Notes: a model not told the origin generated them from the letters alone. A DNA stretch of 64,000 bases from Lysinibacillus piscis (GCF_026012395.1 NZ_BRZA01000003.1:248001-312000); one strand, 5' to 3'. Numbered from the stretch's first letter, positions 16,429 through 26,510 are shown. Numbers and translations are program-made.

Positions 16429-18285
16429 CTATTCGACTACCCTTAGTGTCATTTTTTTCTCTAGCCCCGACTGCTGTTCGTTCGCTATAATGGATGTTCG
16501 ACCAGCTGTTTGCGCCGTCACCTTCACTCTATTGCCATCTACCTCTACAATTTGTACGATATTCTCGTCTGCTAGCTGCCATGCAAAGTCTAATGTTCCT
16601 TCATCTATCCAATCTGGCTTGGCACTAGCTGTTAACCATTTTTCTTCACCGACTTTAAGCTCTACATGCTCGTCATTTAAAACAATAAATTCAATCTGTC
16701 CATCTGCTGGTTTTTGTCTCCATGTAGATTGCATATGATAAGCCTGCCACTCCAACACGTCCAACTTTCCGCCCTTTGTATATAATTGTAGCCCATTATT
16801 TGTTGGCTTCGTATAAATTAAATTCGTAAAAACAGTTTCTCCATCATTTATAAATAACTCTACCGAAGATTCATCAACAAAACCGTGAATTAAAATTTTC
16901 CCACGTTCTACAGGATATGGTTGTGTAAATTTCGCTCCAAAATTAAATAATTCACCTGAACGATCATTTAATTGTGCTAAACCTGATTTCGTACGGTCCA
17001 TAAAAATTTGCCCTGCCTTTGTATCTACACCTACGACCGTTTCTTCCCCATCACCAACACGCAATTTCAAACCAAATTCATCAATATCCTGCCATGCTGC
17101 TTTCATAATAAATTCATAATTTGTTCCTTTAAAATCAAAATCATACGTGCCTGAAACTTGGAAAGGTTGTAATGACTGTTCATCAGTTCGAATATGTTGC
17201 AACTCTTTTATCGGCTTTTGCAGCAACTTAATTTCTCCATTTACCATCGTTTGTAATGCAAGCTCTCTTGGAATCGACATAGTGCCCGTCCATGGGTCTG
17301 TAGGAGATTGGTACGGATAACGCCAATTTGCCATCCAGCCAAGCCAAATGCGCCGACCATCTTTCTTCGGTATATCCGAAAAACTTTGTGCCGCATAAAA
17401 ATCTTGTCCACTATCTGTAATAGCAATATGTTTCGGTTCTTGGTCATTGATAAACTGTGTTCCATCAAATTCACCTATGAAATACTGCGCTGTTGAGCCA
17501 TTTGTTTCATTATTGTCTCCAATGCTTACATGTAGCACCCATTTTTGATTTTTCTCATCACCATCAAGCGGTAACTCAAATAAATCTGGACACTCCCATA
17601 CAGCCACATGTGAACCTTGTCCATCACCAAATGTACTTTGATACTGCCAATCAATTAGGTTATCAGAATTGTAAAAGGTTACACTTTGGTTTGTAGACAC
17701 GACCATCACCCACTTTTTCGTATCCTCGTGCCAAAATACTTTAGGATCTCGAAAATCCTTAATACCCGGATTATGAATAACAGGATTGCCTTTGTAGCGT
17801 TCCCACGTTCTACCTTTATCTTTACTATAAGCAATACTTTGAGCCTCTCCGCCTGTCGTACTCGTATAAATTGCTACAAGCCCAGCCTTACCATCGAAAA
17901 GACCTGAAGAATCGTGCCAATCTACCACAGCACTGCCTGACATAGCTTGCCCTAGCTCGTCATGCTCTAAAGCGATATCCATATGCTCCCAATGTACTAA
18001 ATCTGGGCTAACTGCGTGTGCCCACATACCATTCTTTTGATGAAATAGATGGTACTCACCTTCAAAATAAATTAAGCCATTCGGGTCTGCTAAATTACCA
18101 ACCTGTGTCGAAAAGTGATACTGTGGTCGATATTGCTCATGATAATAGTTGCTCCCTGCTTCATGTTCAATTTTCACTTCTTTCGTACCTCCTTGACATC
18201 CTGTTAGCATTAAAGAACAGCTTAACCCTATAGCTACCATACTTGCTTTCCATCTCAAGTCACTCGACTCCCTCCATTTCATCAT
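16429..18285 (-). CDS. Secreted lipoprotein GH32 fructanase with Ig-like domain
   Basis: 618 residues. Lipoprotein signal (lipobox LMLTGC, C30). GH32 motifs: NLADPNG with nucleophile D67, FRDPKVFW, and WECPDLF. After the GH32 beta-sandwich the last ~85 residues (from about FIVLNDEHVELKVGEEKW) form a Big2-type bacterial Ig-like domain. It should cut levan or inulin at the cell surface, releasing oligosaccharides for the Lpl importer. The nucleophile motif reads LADPNG rather than the usual WMNDPNG, a modest deviation. A promoter and a cre site lie upstream. Confidence 0.85.
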   Translation of the reverse strand: MMKWRESSDLRWKASMVAIGLSCSLMLTGCQGGTKEVKIEHEAGSNYYHEQYRPQYHFSTQVGNLADPNGLIYFEGEYHLFHQKNGMWAHAVSPDLVHWEHMDIALEHDELGQAMSGSAVVDWHDSSGLFDGKAGLVAIYTSTTGGEAQSIAYSKDKGRTWERYKGNPVIHNPGIKDFRDPKVFWHEDTKKWVMVVSTNQSVTFYNSDNLIDWQYQSTFGDGQGSHVAVWECPDLFELPLDGDEKNQKWVLHVSIGDNNETNGSTAQYFIGEFDGTQFINDQEPKHIAITDSGQDFYAAQSFSDIPKKDGRRIWLGWMANWRYPYQSPTDPWTGTMSIPRELALQTMVNGEIKLLQKPIKELQHIRTDEQSLQPFQVSGTYDFDFKGTNYEFIMKAAWQDIDEFGLKLRVGDGEETVVGVDTKAGQIFMDRTKSGLAQLNDRSGELFNFGAKFTQPYPVERGKILIHGFVDESSVELFINDGETVFTNLIYTKPTNNGLQLYTKGGKLDVLEWQAYHMQSTWRQKPADGQIEFIVLNDEHVELKVGEEKWLTASAKPDWIDEGTLDFAWQLADENIVQIVEVDGNRVKVTAQTAGRTSIIANEQQSGLEKKMTLRVVE

Positions 18286-18289
18286 ATTT

Positions 18290-18341
18290 TGTAAGCGTTT
18301 TAGTTATTGTGAGTTTATATGACTTTCACCATCTGTGTCAA
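18290..18341 (-). promoter_or_regulatory. Promoter and cre site of the secreted fructanase
   Basis: On the minus strand: -35 TTGACA (18341-18336), 16-bp spacer, -10 TATAAA (18319-18314), then TGTAAGCGTTTTAG (18303-18290), a near-consensus CcpA site. The -35 box lies in a palindrome, TGTCAA-CCGC-TTGACA (18336-18351), which may be an operator. Confidence 0.55.
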
Positions 18342-18494
18342 CCGCTTGACAGAAAATGCAATCAACAAATCAATTACACCCAGCGTAATTGCGTTCAGAT
18401 TTTCTCGAGTATACTCAAAAAGCTCCTCTACAAAATCTGTAGCTTTCCTCTTGATTCAGTGAGCGTCTTTTCAACCACTAAATCAAGAGAAAAA

Positions 18495-18528
18495 TCGCTA
18501 TTTTGATAATATCCCATCAAAATAGCGA
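18495..18528. terminator. Bidirectional hairpin terminator
   Basis: TCGCTATTTTGAT pairs perfectly with ATCAAAATAGCGA, flanked by A-run and T-run on both sides, so it can stop transcription in either direction between the ugp/glpQ operon and the fructan locus. Confidence 0.75.
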
Positions 18529-18608
18529 CTTTTATTTTCTCAATATAACAATTATGTCCATAAGACGGTGATGCACAACCACATCTTTACTATCACTTAT
18601 AAATATAT

Positions 18609-18645
18609 AAAACATCCACCCAATATCAAATCGGATGGATGTTTT
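18609..18645 (-). terminator. Terminator of the ugp/glpQ operon
   Basis: AAAACATCCA pairs with TGGATGTTTT immediately after the glpQ-like stop codon. Confidence 0.8.
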
Positions 18646-18650
18646 CTTAA

Positions 18651-19370
18651 TTATTGAAAGCGATCAGGAAAATCTGTCATAATCACTTCGACACCTGCTG
18701 CTACTAATTGCTTGTATTCCGCTTCATCATTGACCGTATAAATACGCAATGGGAAACCTGCCTGCATCGCTGCTTCACCGAATGCTGACAATGCATATTC
18801 AGCTTGACAATGAATCGCATTCGCCTCTATTTCCTGGGCAATCCACAGTGCATTATCAGGCATACCGAAAATTAAATAGCCAATTTCAATGGATGCATTT
18901 AGCATACGTACACGTTGTAAACTGAATGGATTGAAGGAGGAGATGATGATACGTTCCTCTAAATCATACTCTTTGATAAGAGCTAACACCTTTTCCTCAA
19001 GTCCAAGGTATCGAATTTGGTCATTCTTTAGCTCAATATTTAAGCGAAGATGATTGCCCTCCTCCTTCATCCACGCAAACACTGTGTTGAGTGTTGTTAA
19101 ACGTTCTCCAGCAAAATTCGGAGAAAACCAGCTTCCCGCATCCAATGCCGTGATATCTGCTAATGTAAAATCTTTGACGAAGCCTGTACCATCTGTTGTA
19201 CGGTCCACACGTTCATCGTGAATGATAACAAGCTGCTCATCCTTTGTTAATTGTACATCAAGCTCAATACCTGCTACTCCGATACGCTTCGCTTCCTCAA
19301 AAGCCATCATCGTATTTTCAGGAAATTCCCCACTTGCACCTCGATGGGCAAAGATTGCTGGTTTGCTCAT
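18651..19370 (-). CDS. glpQ: Glycerophosphodiester phosphodiesterase
   Basis: 239 residues, no signal peptide, so cytosolic. GDPD motifs: HRGASGEFPENTMMAFEEA with the catalytic HRG, ELDVQLTKDEQLVIIHDERVDRTTDGTG, and a C-terminal IYTVNDEAEYKQLVAAGVEVIMTDFP. It hydrolyses glycerophosphodiesters to glycerol-3-phosphate and an alcohol. It is the last gene of the ugp operon (23 bp after the binding protein), an arrangement like UgpQ, so imported diesters are probably cleaved at once. Confidence 0.9.
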   Translation of the reverse strand: MSKPAIFAHRGASGEFPENTMMAFEEAKRIGVAGIELDVQLTKDEQLVIIHDERVDRTTDGTGFVKDFTLADITALDAGSWFSPNFAGERLTTLNTVFAWMKEEGNHLRLNIELKNDQIRYLGLEEKVLALIKEYDLEERIIISSFNPFSLQRVRMLNASIEIGYLIFGMPDNALWIAQEIEANAIHCQAEYALSAFGEAAMQAGFPLRIYTVNDEAEYKQLVAAGVEVIMTDFPDRFQ

Positions 19371-19393
19371 AGTAAACGCTCCTTTTAATTGTG

Positions 19394-20746
19394 CTACTTT
19401 TTTCGATTCGCCATATCAAGTGCTTGATTTGTGTCCTTTACAGCTTGGTTCAGTGCTTCTTCAGGATTTGCGCCTTGATATAGACTTTCCATTGCATTGA
19501 CAACCTTTTGTCTAGCCTCTGGGAACACTGAAATTAATGCACCCTGTGTCGCAGTAGATGGCTTTGTTGCACCTAGTTGGTCTACTGTTACTTTTAATTG
19601 AGGGTATTTTTCCCACTCTGTTTTTACGATATCTTGATTATACGCATCTGTGTTAATGGCAAAGTAACCTGTGTTCACATGCCATTGTGCTTGCACCTCT
19701 GCTGATGTTAAATACTTCATAAACTCCCAAGCCGCTTGTTGTTGCTCCTCTGCAATACCGTTCGCCATCCATAATGATGCACCACCGATAATTACACCTT
19801 GCCAATCTGTACCTTCTGGAACAGGCAAATAACCAGCTCCTACTTCAAATGGCGCTTGTTCTGCAATTCCACGTACACCTGCTGATGAGTCAAGATACAT
19901 CGCAATTTTACCAGATTGGAATGCTGCACGCATATCATCCCAGTTTTGACCTGTGTTATAGAATGTGCCATCTTTATACATATCACTAATTAAATTAAAT
20001 ACATTTTGACCTTCTTTACCATTGAATACTGCTTCTGTTGCATCACCTTTACGACCATTTTCCTCGTTGACGAATAAACCACCTTGTGCTGCGATTAATT
20101 CTTCAATAAACCAACCATAGTTTAAAATAGAGAAACCTTTTTGATCGCCTGTTGTTAATGCTTTTGCTGCTACTTTTAATTCTTCATATGTTTTCGGCGG
20201 GTTTTCTGGATCTAATCCAGCTTTTTTAAATGCATCTTTATTATACATAAGAATTGGTGTTGATGAGTTAAATGGCATTGAATATTGTACGCCATCTACT
20301 GCATAATAATTTGTAATATTTTTTTCCCATTTACTTGTATCATACTTTTCGGCATCAATAAACTTTTGAACAGGCTCAATTTTTCCTGTATCAATCATAT
20401 ACTTTGTACCAACTTCAAATGTTTGCATAATCGTTGGTGCATCTTTTGTGCCTGCTACTGTATTAAACTTCGTAATTGCTTCCTCATATGTGCCTTGGAA
20501 AACAGCCTTCACCGCAATTTTATCTTGTGATGCGTTGAAATCGCTCACCAATTTATTAACAACCTCTTCTAATTGACCACTCATCGCATGCCAAAATACG
20601 ACTTCTGTTTTGCCATCTACCTTTGGCGCTTCTGTACTTTTTTCGCCTGAACCTTCTTCTTTCTTTTCACCACATGCTACTAATGCAAATACTGCTACTA
20701 CCATCAGTAAAAATACTTTCCACTTCATCTTCATTTGGATAACCAC
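19394..20746 (-). CDS. ugpB: Glycerol-3-phosphate-type ABC binding lipoprotein
   Basis: 450 residues with lipobox ALVAC (C25). Full-length family-1 binding protein (EVVFWHAMSGQLEEVVNKLVSDFN opening is characteristic of UgpB). Together with UgpA, UgpE, UgpC and GlpQ neighbours, the substrate is most likely glycerol-3-phosphate or its diesters. Confidence 0.85.
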   Translation of the reverse strand: MVIQMKMKWKVFLLMVVAVFALVACGEKKEEGSGEKSTEAPKVDGKTEVVFWHAMSGQLEEVVNKLVSDFNASQDKIAVKAVFQGTYEEAITKFNTVAGTKDAPTIMQTFEVGTKYMIDTGKIEPVQKFIDAEKYDTSKWEKNITNYYAVDGVQYSMPFNSSTPILMYNKDAFKKAGLDPENPPKTYEELKVAAKALTTGDQKGFSILNYGWFIEELIAAQGGLFVNEENGRKGDATEAVFNGKEGQNVFNLISDMYKDGTFYNTGQNWDDMRAAFQSGKIAMYLDSSAGVRGIAEQAPFEVGAGYLPVPEGTDWQGVIIGGASLWMANGIAEEQQQAAWEFMKYLTSAEVQAQWHVNTGYFAINTDAYNQDIVKTEWEKYPQLKVTVDQLGATKPSTATQGALISVFPEARQKVVNAMESLYQGANPEEALNQAVKDTNQALDMANRKK

Positions 20747-20755
20747 CTCGTATTA

Positions 20756-21595
20756 TTATTTTACAGCGCCTCTTGTAAGGCCTTCCTGTAATCGTTTTTG
20801 CCCTAAAAATAGAAGAATTAATGTTGGTAAAATGACCATGACAACGCCAGCCATCACAACACCCCACTCCGTTGCTAACTCCTGTGATTGCATTTGCTTT
20901 AAGCCAATTTGCACGGTACGCATACGCTCATCATTTGTCACAAGCAACGGCCATAAATACATATTCCATGCCGACAAAAAGCAATAGATTGCCAATGTTA
21001 CTAAGCTTGTTTTAGAAACAGGTAACACCACTTTAAATAAAAATTGAAATCTATTAACACCTGCTACCTGTGTTGCCTCATACATTTCCATTGGAATCGT
21101 CTTAAACTGCTGACGCAATAAGAACGTTCCGAATGCCATCGCAAAAAATGGAACAGATAAGCCAAGATATGTGTCTGTCCAGCCTAATGCACGAACTGTT
21201 TGGAAGTTCGGAACCATCGTTGCCTCCCAAGGAATCATCATTGTCGAAATAAAAATAAGAAACAATACATTTCTTCCTTTGAATTGAATAAATGTAAAGG
21301 CAAACGCTGCTAAACAGCAAAACAGCACTTGTCCCACCATAATCAACGTGGATACGACGAAACTATTCCATAAATAGCGCAGTAATGGTACCTTTTGTAC
21401 AGCACTTTCATAGTTGGTGAATGAAAAATCACTCGGAATAATTTTTCCTTGTAGTACCTCGCCCCCCTGCATGAAGCTAATAAGAAAGGCGTACAATATC
21501 GGAAAAAACATAATAAAGGCTGCAACGCTTAACAGCATATATAAGAAACTTTTTTTCCATATACTCATTGATAGTGCACCCTCTTTTCTCCCCAC
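20756..21595 (-). CDS. ugpE: UgpE-like ABC permease
   Basis: 279 residues, six membrane segments, EAA loop MEMYEATQVAGVNRFQFLFKVVLPVSKT. The start overlaps the end of ugpA by 31 bp; an internal in-frame ATG 21 bp later (MSIWKKSFLY) with ribosome site AGGGTGCACTATCA is an alternative start and would nearly remove the overlap. Confidence 0.85.
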   Translation of the reverse strand: MGRKEGALSMSIWKKSFLYMLLSVAAFIMFFPILYAFLISFMQGGEVLQGKIIPSDFSFTNYESAVQKVPLLRYLWNSFVVSTLIMVGQVLFCCLAAFAFTFIQFKGRNVLFLIFISTMMIPWEATMVPNFQTVRALGWTDTYLGLSVPFFAMAFGTFLLRQQFKTIPMEMYEATQVAGVNRFQFLFKVVLPVSKTSLVTLAIYCFLSAWNMYLWPLLVTNDERMRTVQIGLKQMQSQELATEWGVVMAGVVMVILPTLILLFLGQKRLQEGLTRGAVK

Positions 21596-22482
21596 TTAAA
21601 TTGTAGGATTGTCACGATTAGGATAAAGGCAAATAACAACACTGCCTGCGCACTCGCCGAGCCAATATTAAAATTCACAAAGGCATCTTTATAAATGGAA
21701 TAAACAATGACGTTCGTTGATTCCATTGGTCCCCCCTTCGTCAAAATATCAATTTGTCCAAATGTTTGGAACGAATTAATTAATGACACCGTCACAATAA
21801 ACAACAATGTTGGTGATAATAAAGGCAATGTGATTTTGCGTAATGTATAAAAATCACTAACCCCTGCAATTTTCCCACTCTCATATAAATGGGAATCGAT
21901 ATTGTGTAAACCACCCAGTAAAATCATGAAACTAAAGCCTGTATTCATCCAAATCGTTGAAATCGCTACAGATATCAAAGCCGTATCTGGACTTAAAAGC
22001 CACTGCATTTCTGACATACCAAACGTTTTCATCATCATATTGCCAAGACCGATTGCTGGGTTATACATAAATAGCCATATAACAGAGGAGGCTGCTACAC
22101 TCATCCCCATTGTGGAGGAGAAAATGGTACGGAAAAAGCCGATTCCCTTTAATTTTTGATTAGCTAATAATGCTAAAAATAACGCTAAAATAATGCCTGC
22201 TGGTACTGTATAAAGCACAAATAACAATGTCGCCTTCATGCTTGTTCTAAAGGCTGTAGACTGTAGTAGATTGCTATAATGCTCCAAGCCTACAAATAGT
22301 TCCGCATTCCCCTGTGCATCTGTCAGAAAGAAGCTCAAATAAATCGTCTTTAACATTGGATAAAAGAGAAATACGCTAAATAGCAAAATGGATGGCAATA
22401 AGTAAAGCAACCCTTCCACAAAGCTTGGCATACTTCTTCTGGCCTTTATCTTCAATTGTCCCTGTGCCTTCCCTGCAATCAT
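21565..22482 (-). CDS. ugpA: UgpA-like ABC permease
   Basis: 305 residues, six membrane segments, EAA loop DSHLYESGKIAGVSDFYTLRKITLPLLSP. Its start overlaps the end of the ATPase gene by 4 bp, so translation is coupled. Confidence 0.85.
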   Translation of the reverse strand: MIAGKAQGQLKIKARRSMPSFVEGLLYLLPSILLFSVFLFYPMLKTIYLSFFLTDAQGNAELFVGLEHYSNLLQSTAFRTSMKATLLFVLYTVPAGIILALFLALLANQKLKGIGFFRTIFSSTMGMSVAASSVIWLFMYNPAIGLGNMMMKTFGMSEMQWLLSPDTALISVAISTIWMNTGFSFMILLGGLHNIDSHLYESGKIAGVSDFYTLRKITLPLLSPTLLFIVTVSLINSFQTFGQIDILTKGGPMESTNVIVYSIYKDAFVNFNIGSASAQAVLLFAFILIVTILQFKWGEKRVHYQ

Positions 22483-23567
22483 ACAAGTGCCTCCATCATA
22501 AGCACCTCTGCTGTTTCCACTCGCTTTTCTGTTTCGAAATCAAATAAATGTAAATGCTCTATGTCCACTTTCAATGGTAGCATCTCGCCAGCCTCAAAAT
22601 TCCACTGCCCAGCCCATTTCGCAATCCACTGCTCGCCATTTATAGAAAACATAATGAGTGTTTCTGTGCCAAGTATTTCAACATGCTCTACTTTGCCAAT
22701 AAAGGATGGCTTACCACCACTAGCATGCATAATATGCTCTGGACGCACACCGACATACAGCTTCTCTTGCCCTGTGCGCACAGCTTTTAACTGCCATTCA
22801 TCAGTAATCTGTAGCATTTGTTGATGCCATGTTGCTTCAATCATATTCATTGGTGGTGAACCAATGAATGTCGCAACAAATTTATTTTCAGGATGATTAT
22901 AGACATGTAACGGCTCTCCCACTTGTTGGATATCTCCACCGTTTAATACCATCATACGATCAGCCATTGTCATCGCTTCAATTTGGTCATGTGTGACATA
23001 AATCATTGTCATCCCTAGACGACGTTGAATTTGTCTTACTTCTGAGCGCATTTTTGAACGTAATTTCGCATCTAAATTGGATAATGGCTCATCCATTAAA
23101 CAAATAGGCGCCTGTGAGGCAATCGCACGTCCTAATGCCACACGCTGTCTTTGTCCACCTGATAATTCACGTGGCTTACGCTCTAATAAATGCTGCAAGC
23201 CTAATAGCTCCGCCGCCTCCATACAGCGCTTTTTTTGTTCCTCTTTTGAGATTTTTTTGACGTGTAAGCCAAAGGTAATATTTTGTGCAACGGTCATATG
23301 TGGAAATAATGCATAGTTTTGAAACACCATCGAAATATTTCGTTCATCTGGTCTTCTATATGTCGCATCCTGTCCATTCATAATCAGTGTTCCATCTGTG
23401 ACTTGCTCTAAACCAGCAATAATCCGAAGCAGCGTACTTTTCCCACAGCCAGAAGGTCCAACAATTGCAAAAAATTCGCCTTCCTTCACGGTAAAGTCCA
23501 TATCTTTTAATATGGTTGTTTCTGCATTGTACGCTTTCTTCAAACTTTGTACTTCAATGGCATTCAT
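22479..23567 (-). CDS. ugpC: UgpC/MsmX-like ABC ATPase
   Basis: 362 residues. Walker A GPSGCGKST, signature LSGGQRQRVALGRAIA, Walker B CLMDEPLSNLD, H-loop VTHDQIEAM, and a C-terminal TOBE-type domain as in sugar importers. First gene of the ugp operon, ribosome site AAAGGAGG. As the only carbohydrate-type importer ATPase in the window, it may also energise the Lpl-type fructan importer, which lacks one; this is inference. Confidence 0.9.
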   Translation of the reverse strand: MNAIEVQSLKKAYNAETTILKDMDFTVKEGEFFAIVGPSGCGKSTLLRIIAGLEQVTDGTLIMNGQDATYRRPDERNISMVFQNYALFPHMTVAQNITFGLHVKKISKEEQKKRCMEAAELLGLQHLLERKPRELSGGQRQRVALGRAIASQAPICLMDEPLSNLDAKLRSKMRSEVRQIQRRLGMTMIYVTHDQIEAMTMADRMMVLNGGDIQQVGEPLHVYNHPENKFVATFIGSPPMNMIEATWHQQMLQITDEWQLKAVRTGQEKLYVGVRPEHIMHASGGKPSFIGKVEHVEILGTETLIMFSINGEQWIAKWAGQWNFEAGEMLPLKVDIEHLHLFDFETEKRVETAEVLMMEALV

Positions 23568-23844
23568 TTAAATCCTCCTTTATTACATACTCATCTATCA
23601 TAGACAGGCGTTATAAAGTACATATAAAGGTCGAATAAAGATACTATGAATAATTTGTAAATGAAGTACACTTGACAATACTCAAATTTACAATATCAAA
23701 ATAATATATAAGCACCAGATTATAGTATTGACGCCCATAATCGCTTTTTTGAAACTTAAATTTTGTAAAGGGTTGCCCATAGCTAGGAAGAACATTCAAA
23801 CAGTATAATGAAATAACGATTATAAAATAAAGTGAGGAATTCAG

Positions 23845-24156
23845 ATGTCTTTTTTCTTATTAGCCATCGCCATCGTAAGTGAAGTATTTGGTAGCTCCAT
23901 GCTCAAACTAACGAACGGCTTCAAAAACCTTTTACCTTCTCTTGGCGTACTTTTTGGTTATGGCATTGCCTTTTATGCTTTATCCTTAGCTTTAAAAGTT
24001 TTGCCACTCGGTGTTGCCTATGCTATTTGGTCAGGCGTTGGCACAGCTTTAACAGCGCTTGTTGGCATTCTACTCTATAAAGAGGAATTTAATATGAAGA
24101 AACTCCTTGGATTGCTATGTATTATTGGTGGCGTTATTTTTTTAAACATTGAATAG
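23845..24156 (+). CDS. Small multidrug resistance efflux subunit (EbrA/EbrB-like)
   Basis: 103 residues, four membrane helices, with the SMR membrane glutamate in SEVFGSSMLKL and the helix-4 motif YAIWSGVGTAL. Ribosome site AGTGAGG. Paired at 11 bp with a second SMR gene, so a heterodimeric proton-driven exporter of cationic compounds is likely. I looked for a guanidine (ykkC) riboswitch upstream and did not see its conserved core. Confidence 0.85.
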   Translation: MSFFLLAIAIVSEVFGSSMLKLTNGFKNLLPSLGVLFGYGIAFYALSLALKVLPLGVAYAIWSGVGTALTALVGILLYKEEFNMKKLLGLLCIIGGVIFLNIE

Positions 24157-24167
24157 TAGGAGATTGA

Positions 24168-24503
24168 ATGATGAAGGGGTATATCTATTTAACGATTTCT
24201 ATTGTAAGTGAACTTTTTGCAACAACGATGCTGAAAATGTCAGATGGTTTTACTGTGCCACTCCCCTCTACAGGTGTAGTGGCTGGCTATGCACTGTCCT
24301 TTTATTGCTTAAGTCTATGCCTCAAAACGATTCCATTGAGTTTAGCCTACGCTATTTGGTCAGGCGTTGGCACTGCCATTACTGCCTTAATCGGACTGGC
24401 GTTATGGGGAGAGGCATTTAGCTCGTTCAAAGTTTTGGGAATTATCCTTATTATTGGTGGTGTTATATTATTAAATGCCTCAACTTCAAAACCTTTAAAA
24501 TGA
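24168..24503 (+). CDS. Small multidrug resistance efflux subunit, partner
   Basis: 111 residues, four helices, membrane glutamate in SELFATTMLKM and YAIWSGVGTAI in helix 4. Longer hydrophilic tail than its partner. The pair resembles Bacillus EbrAB, in which the subunits take opposite orientations. Confidence 0.85.
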   Translation: MMKGYIYLTISIVSELFATTMLKMSDGFTVPLPSTGVVAGYALSFYCLSLCLKTIPLSLAYAIWSGVGTAITALIGLALWGEAFSSFKVLGIILIIGGVILLNASTSKPLK

Positions 24504-24593
24504 AAGAAGCTATCCATCTTTCATTGATTTTACTAAAAAATCTGAATATTACACTAATTTTATGGTATTATTTTAAAAGGAGGTGGTATCGCT

Positions 24594-25532
24594 ATGAGTT
24601 TATTAATTAAAATTAGTCAGTTTGCTGGTAAAACTTTTGCCATTTGGGTTCTATTATTTGCAGCACTTGCATTTTTCCTTCCTGACCAATTTACATGGCT
24701 TTCATCGTATATTGCGATTTTGCTTGGTATCATTATGTTTGGAATGGGGATGACCATTTCTGCAGAGGATTTTAAAGAGGTTGGCAAACATCCATTAAAA
24801 GTACTAATCGGTGTGTTGGCCCAGTTTATGATTATGCCGTTTCTTGCTTTTGCTTTGGCAAGGGGTCTACAGCTAGAGCCAGAAGTTGCAATTGGTGTTA
24901 TTCTCGTTGGCTGCTGCCCTGGTGGTACAGCATCAAATGTTATGACCTTTTTAGCAAAAGGAAATATAGCTCTTTCTGTAGCAATTACATCTGTCTCTAC
25001 ATTACTTGCACCTATTTTAACACCAGCACTTATTTACTTACTTGCAAGTGAGTGGATGGAGGTATCTGCTAAAAGTATGTTTATATCGGTTGTTCAAATC
25101 GTACTTGTGCCAATTATATTAGGGTTCATCGTACAACTATTTTTAAAGGAACAAGTAAAAAAAGGAGCAGACGTGTTACCATTAGTGTCTGTTCTTGCGA
25201 TTGTACTGATTGTTGCAGCAGTAGTCTCAACAAGCAAAGACAAAATTGTAGAATCAGGACTACTTATTTTTGGTGTTGTTATTCTACATAATGGGCTTGG
25301 CTACTTACTAGGCTTTTTAGTCGGTAAGTTCTGCAAATTAACCTACCAAGATCAAAAAGCACTGGCCATTGAAGTTGGTATGCAAAATTCAGGGCTTGGC
25401 GCCGCTTTAGCAACAGCTCATTTTAGCCCATTAGCAGCTGTACCGAGTGCCATTTTCAGCTTTTGGCACAATATTTCTGGCGCACTACTGGCCACATATT
25501 GGGCTCGTAAGGCGGATCGCATGCAAAAATAA
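24594..25532 (+). CDS. Bile acid:sodium symporter (BASS) family transporter
   Basis: 312 residues, about nine or ten membrane segments, with the family motifs [11 protein letters not shown] and [24 protein letters not shown], and [14 protein letters not shown] near the C-terminus. It resembles Bacillus YocS. Bacterial members carry varied organic anions including pantoate, so the substrate is open. Ribosome site AAAGGAGGTGG. Confidence 0.85.
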   Translation: MSLLIKISQFAGKTFAIWVLLFAALAFFLPDQFTWLSSYIAILLGIIMFGMGMTISAEDFKEVGKHPLKVLIGVLAQFMIMPFLAFALARGLQLEPEVAIGVILVGCCPGGTASNVMTFLAKGNIALSVAITSVSTLLAPILTPALIYLLASEWMEVSAKSMFISVVQIVLVPIILGFIVQLFLKEQVKKGADVLPLVSVLAIVLIVAAVVSTSKDKIVESGLLIFGVVILHNGLGYLLGFLVGKFCKLTYQDQKALAIEVGMQNSGLGAALATAHFSPLAAVPSAIFSFWHNISGALLATYWARKADRMQK

Positions 25533-25538
25533 CAGACT

Positions 25539-25572
25539 AAAAGGCGCAAGAAATTCCATTCTTGTGCCTTTT
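25539..25572. terminator. Bidirectional terminator between convergent genes
   Basis: AAAAGGCGCAAGAA pairs with TTCTTGTGCCTTTT (one mismatch), serving the BASS gene on plus and the AraC/GyrI gene on minus. Confidence 0.85.
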
Positions 25573-25583
25573 ACGATGTCCTA

Positions 25584-26447
25584 TTATTTTGCAATTACTG
25601 GAACCCATAGCTCGCTACTTGGGACCCTATCAGGCGCTAATTGATTTTCAATGCAAGGTAGGTCGGCCAACTCGTAGCCTGATGTAGGTAACCATTCTGT
25701 ATATAATCGTTGCCATGCTTCCGAAATATTTGGAAAAACAGCCCATGTACTTTTTGGTAATACCATCTTCTCCATATCATCAGAAAATTCATTTGTATAG
25801 CGGCAGCCCATCAAGTACTCAAATTCTTCATCTGTGATAGCAGCCTGCTTGCCAACTACTCCTAAAATGCCTTCCATTTTGCACTGTGGATTTTCCCACG
25901 ACATATCAATTAATCGCTGTAATAAGCCACTTTCAGCTGCTTCTCCCCATAGCTGAGGAATGACTTGAAAGGCATCCTTTGTGACAACTTTTTTCTTCAC
26001 TCCAACAATTTCAATGTCAAAATCTATTACTTCAATTCGGTATTCCATTGCTACAGCCCCTTTAATCGAAATTTGAAAGGAAAGTCTCGGAATGGCCTTC
26101 AACTCAATCCCTTTATGACGAGCCGCTGTCGGATTCACGCCATGGAGATTTTTAAAAGCACGACTGAAAGCATCTGGGGAATCATAGCCGTATTTAAGCG
26201 CAAGGTCAATAATCCGAACGTTTGTATCATTTTGCAATTCAAATGCTGCCAGTGAAAGCCTTCTCCGTCTGATATATTCAGACAAAGTCATATCTGTCAT
26301 TGACGAAAACATTCTTGGAAAATGATACTCTGGACAGCAAGCCAATTGTGCCACTTTTTTAAAGTCGATTTCCCCTACTATATTTTGTTCAATATAATCC
26401 ATTGCTCTATTTATTCTCTCTAACCAATCCATACGTTCTCCTTTCAA
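25584..26447 (-). CDS. AraC-family regulator with GyrI-like effector domain (second copy type)
   Basis: 287 residues with the same layout as the protein at 1892-2725: AraC HTH pair (YHFPRMFSSMTDMTLSEYIRRRRL, ALKYGYDSPDAFSRAFKNLHG) followed by a GyrI-like domain. The two are clearly related but not recent duplicates. The start could be the ATG four codons downstream (MDWLERINRAMDYIEQN), the usual family start, which has ribosome site AAAGGAG. Confidence 0.85.
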   Translation of the reverse strand: MKGERMDWLERINRAMDYIEQNIVGEIDFKKVAQLACCPEYHFPRMFSSMTDMTLSEYIRRRRLSLAAFELQNDTNVRIIDLALKYGYDSPDAFSRAFKNLHGVNPTAARHKGIELKAIPRLSFQISIKGAVAMEYRIEVIDFDIEIVGVKKKVVTKDAFQVIPQLWGEAAESGLLQRLIDMSWENPQCKMEGILGVVGKQAAITDEEFEYLMGCRYTNEFSDDMEKMVLPKSTWAVFPNISEAWQRLYTEWLPTSGYELADLPCIENQLAPDRVPSSELWVPVIAK

Positions 26448-26510
26448 TTCTTACTATAGATGGAAATACATTTTCTTGTCCGACATTTCTTGCACAATAA
26501 ATGTTGGATA

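Larger units (their letters stand above)
18342..18650. other. Intergenic region with three hairpins
   Basis: No gene. Besides the two terminators listed separately, a long hairpin pairs CTCTTGATTCAGTG (18448-18461) with the sequence at 18476-18489. Confidence 0.6.

Noticed and set aside
23568-23844. Guanidine (ykkC) riboswitch before the SMR genes, or Pho boxes before the ugp operon
   Set aside because: The conserved riboswitch core is absent, and only single TTTACA-like hexamers are seen without the regular spacing of Pho boxes.
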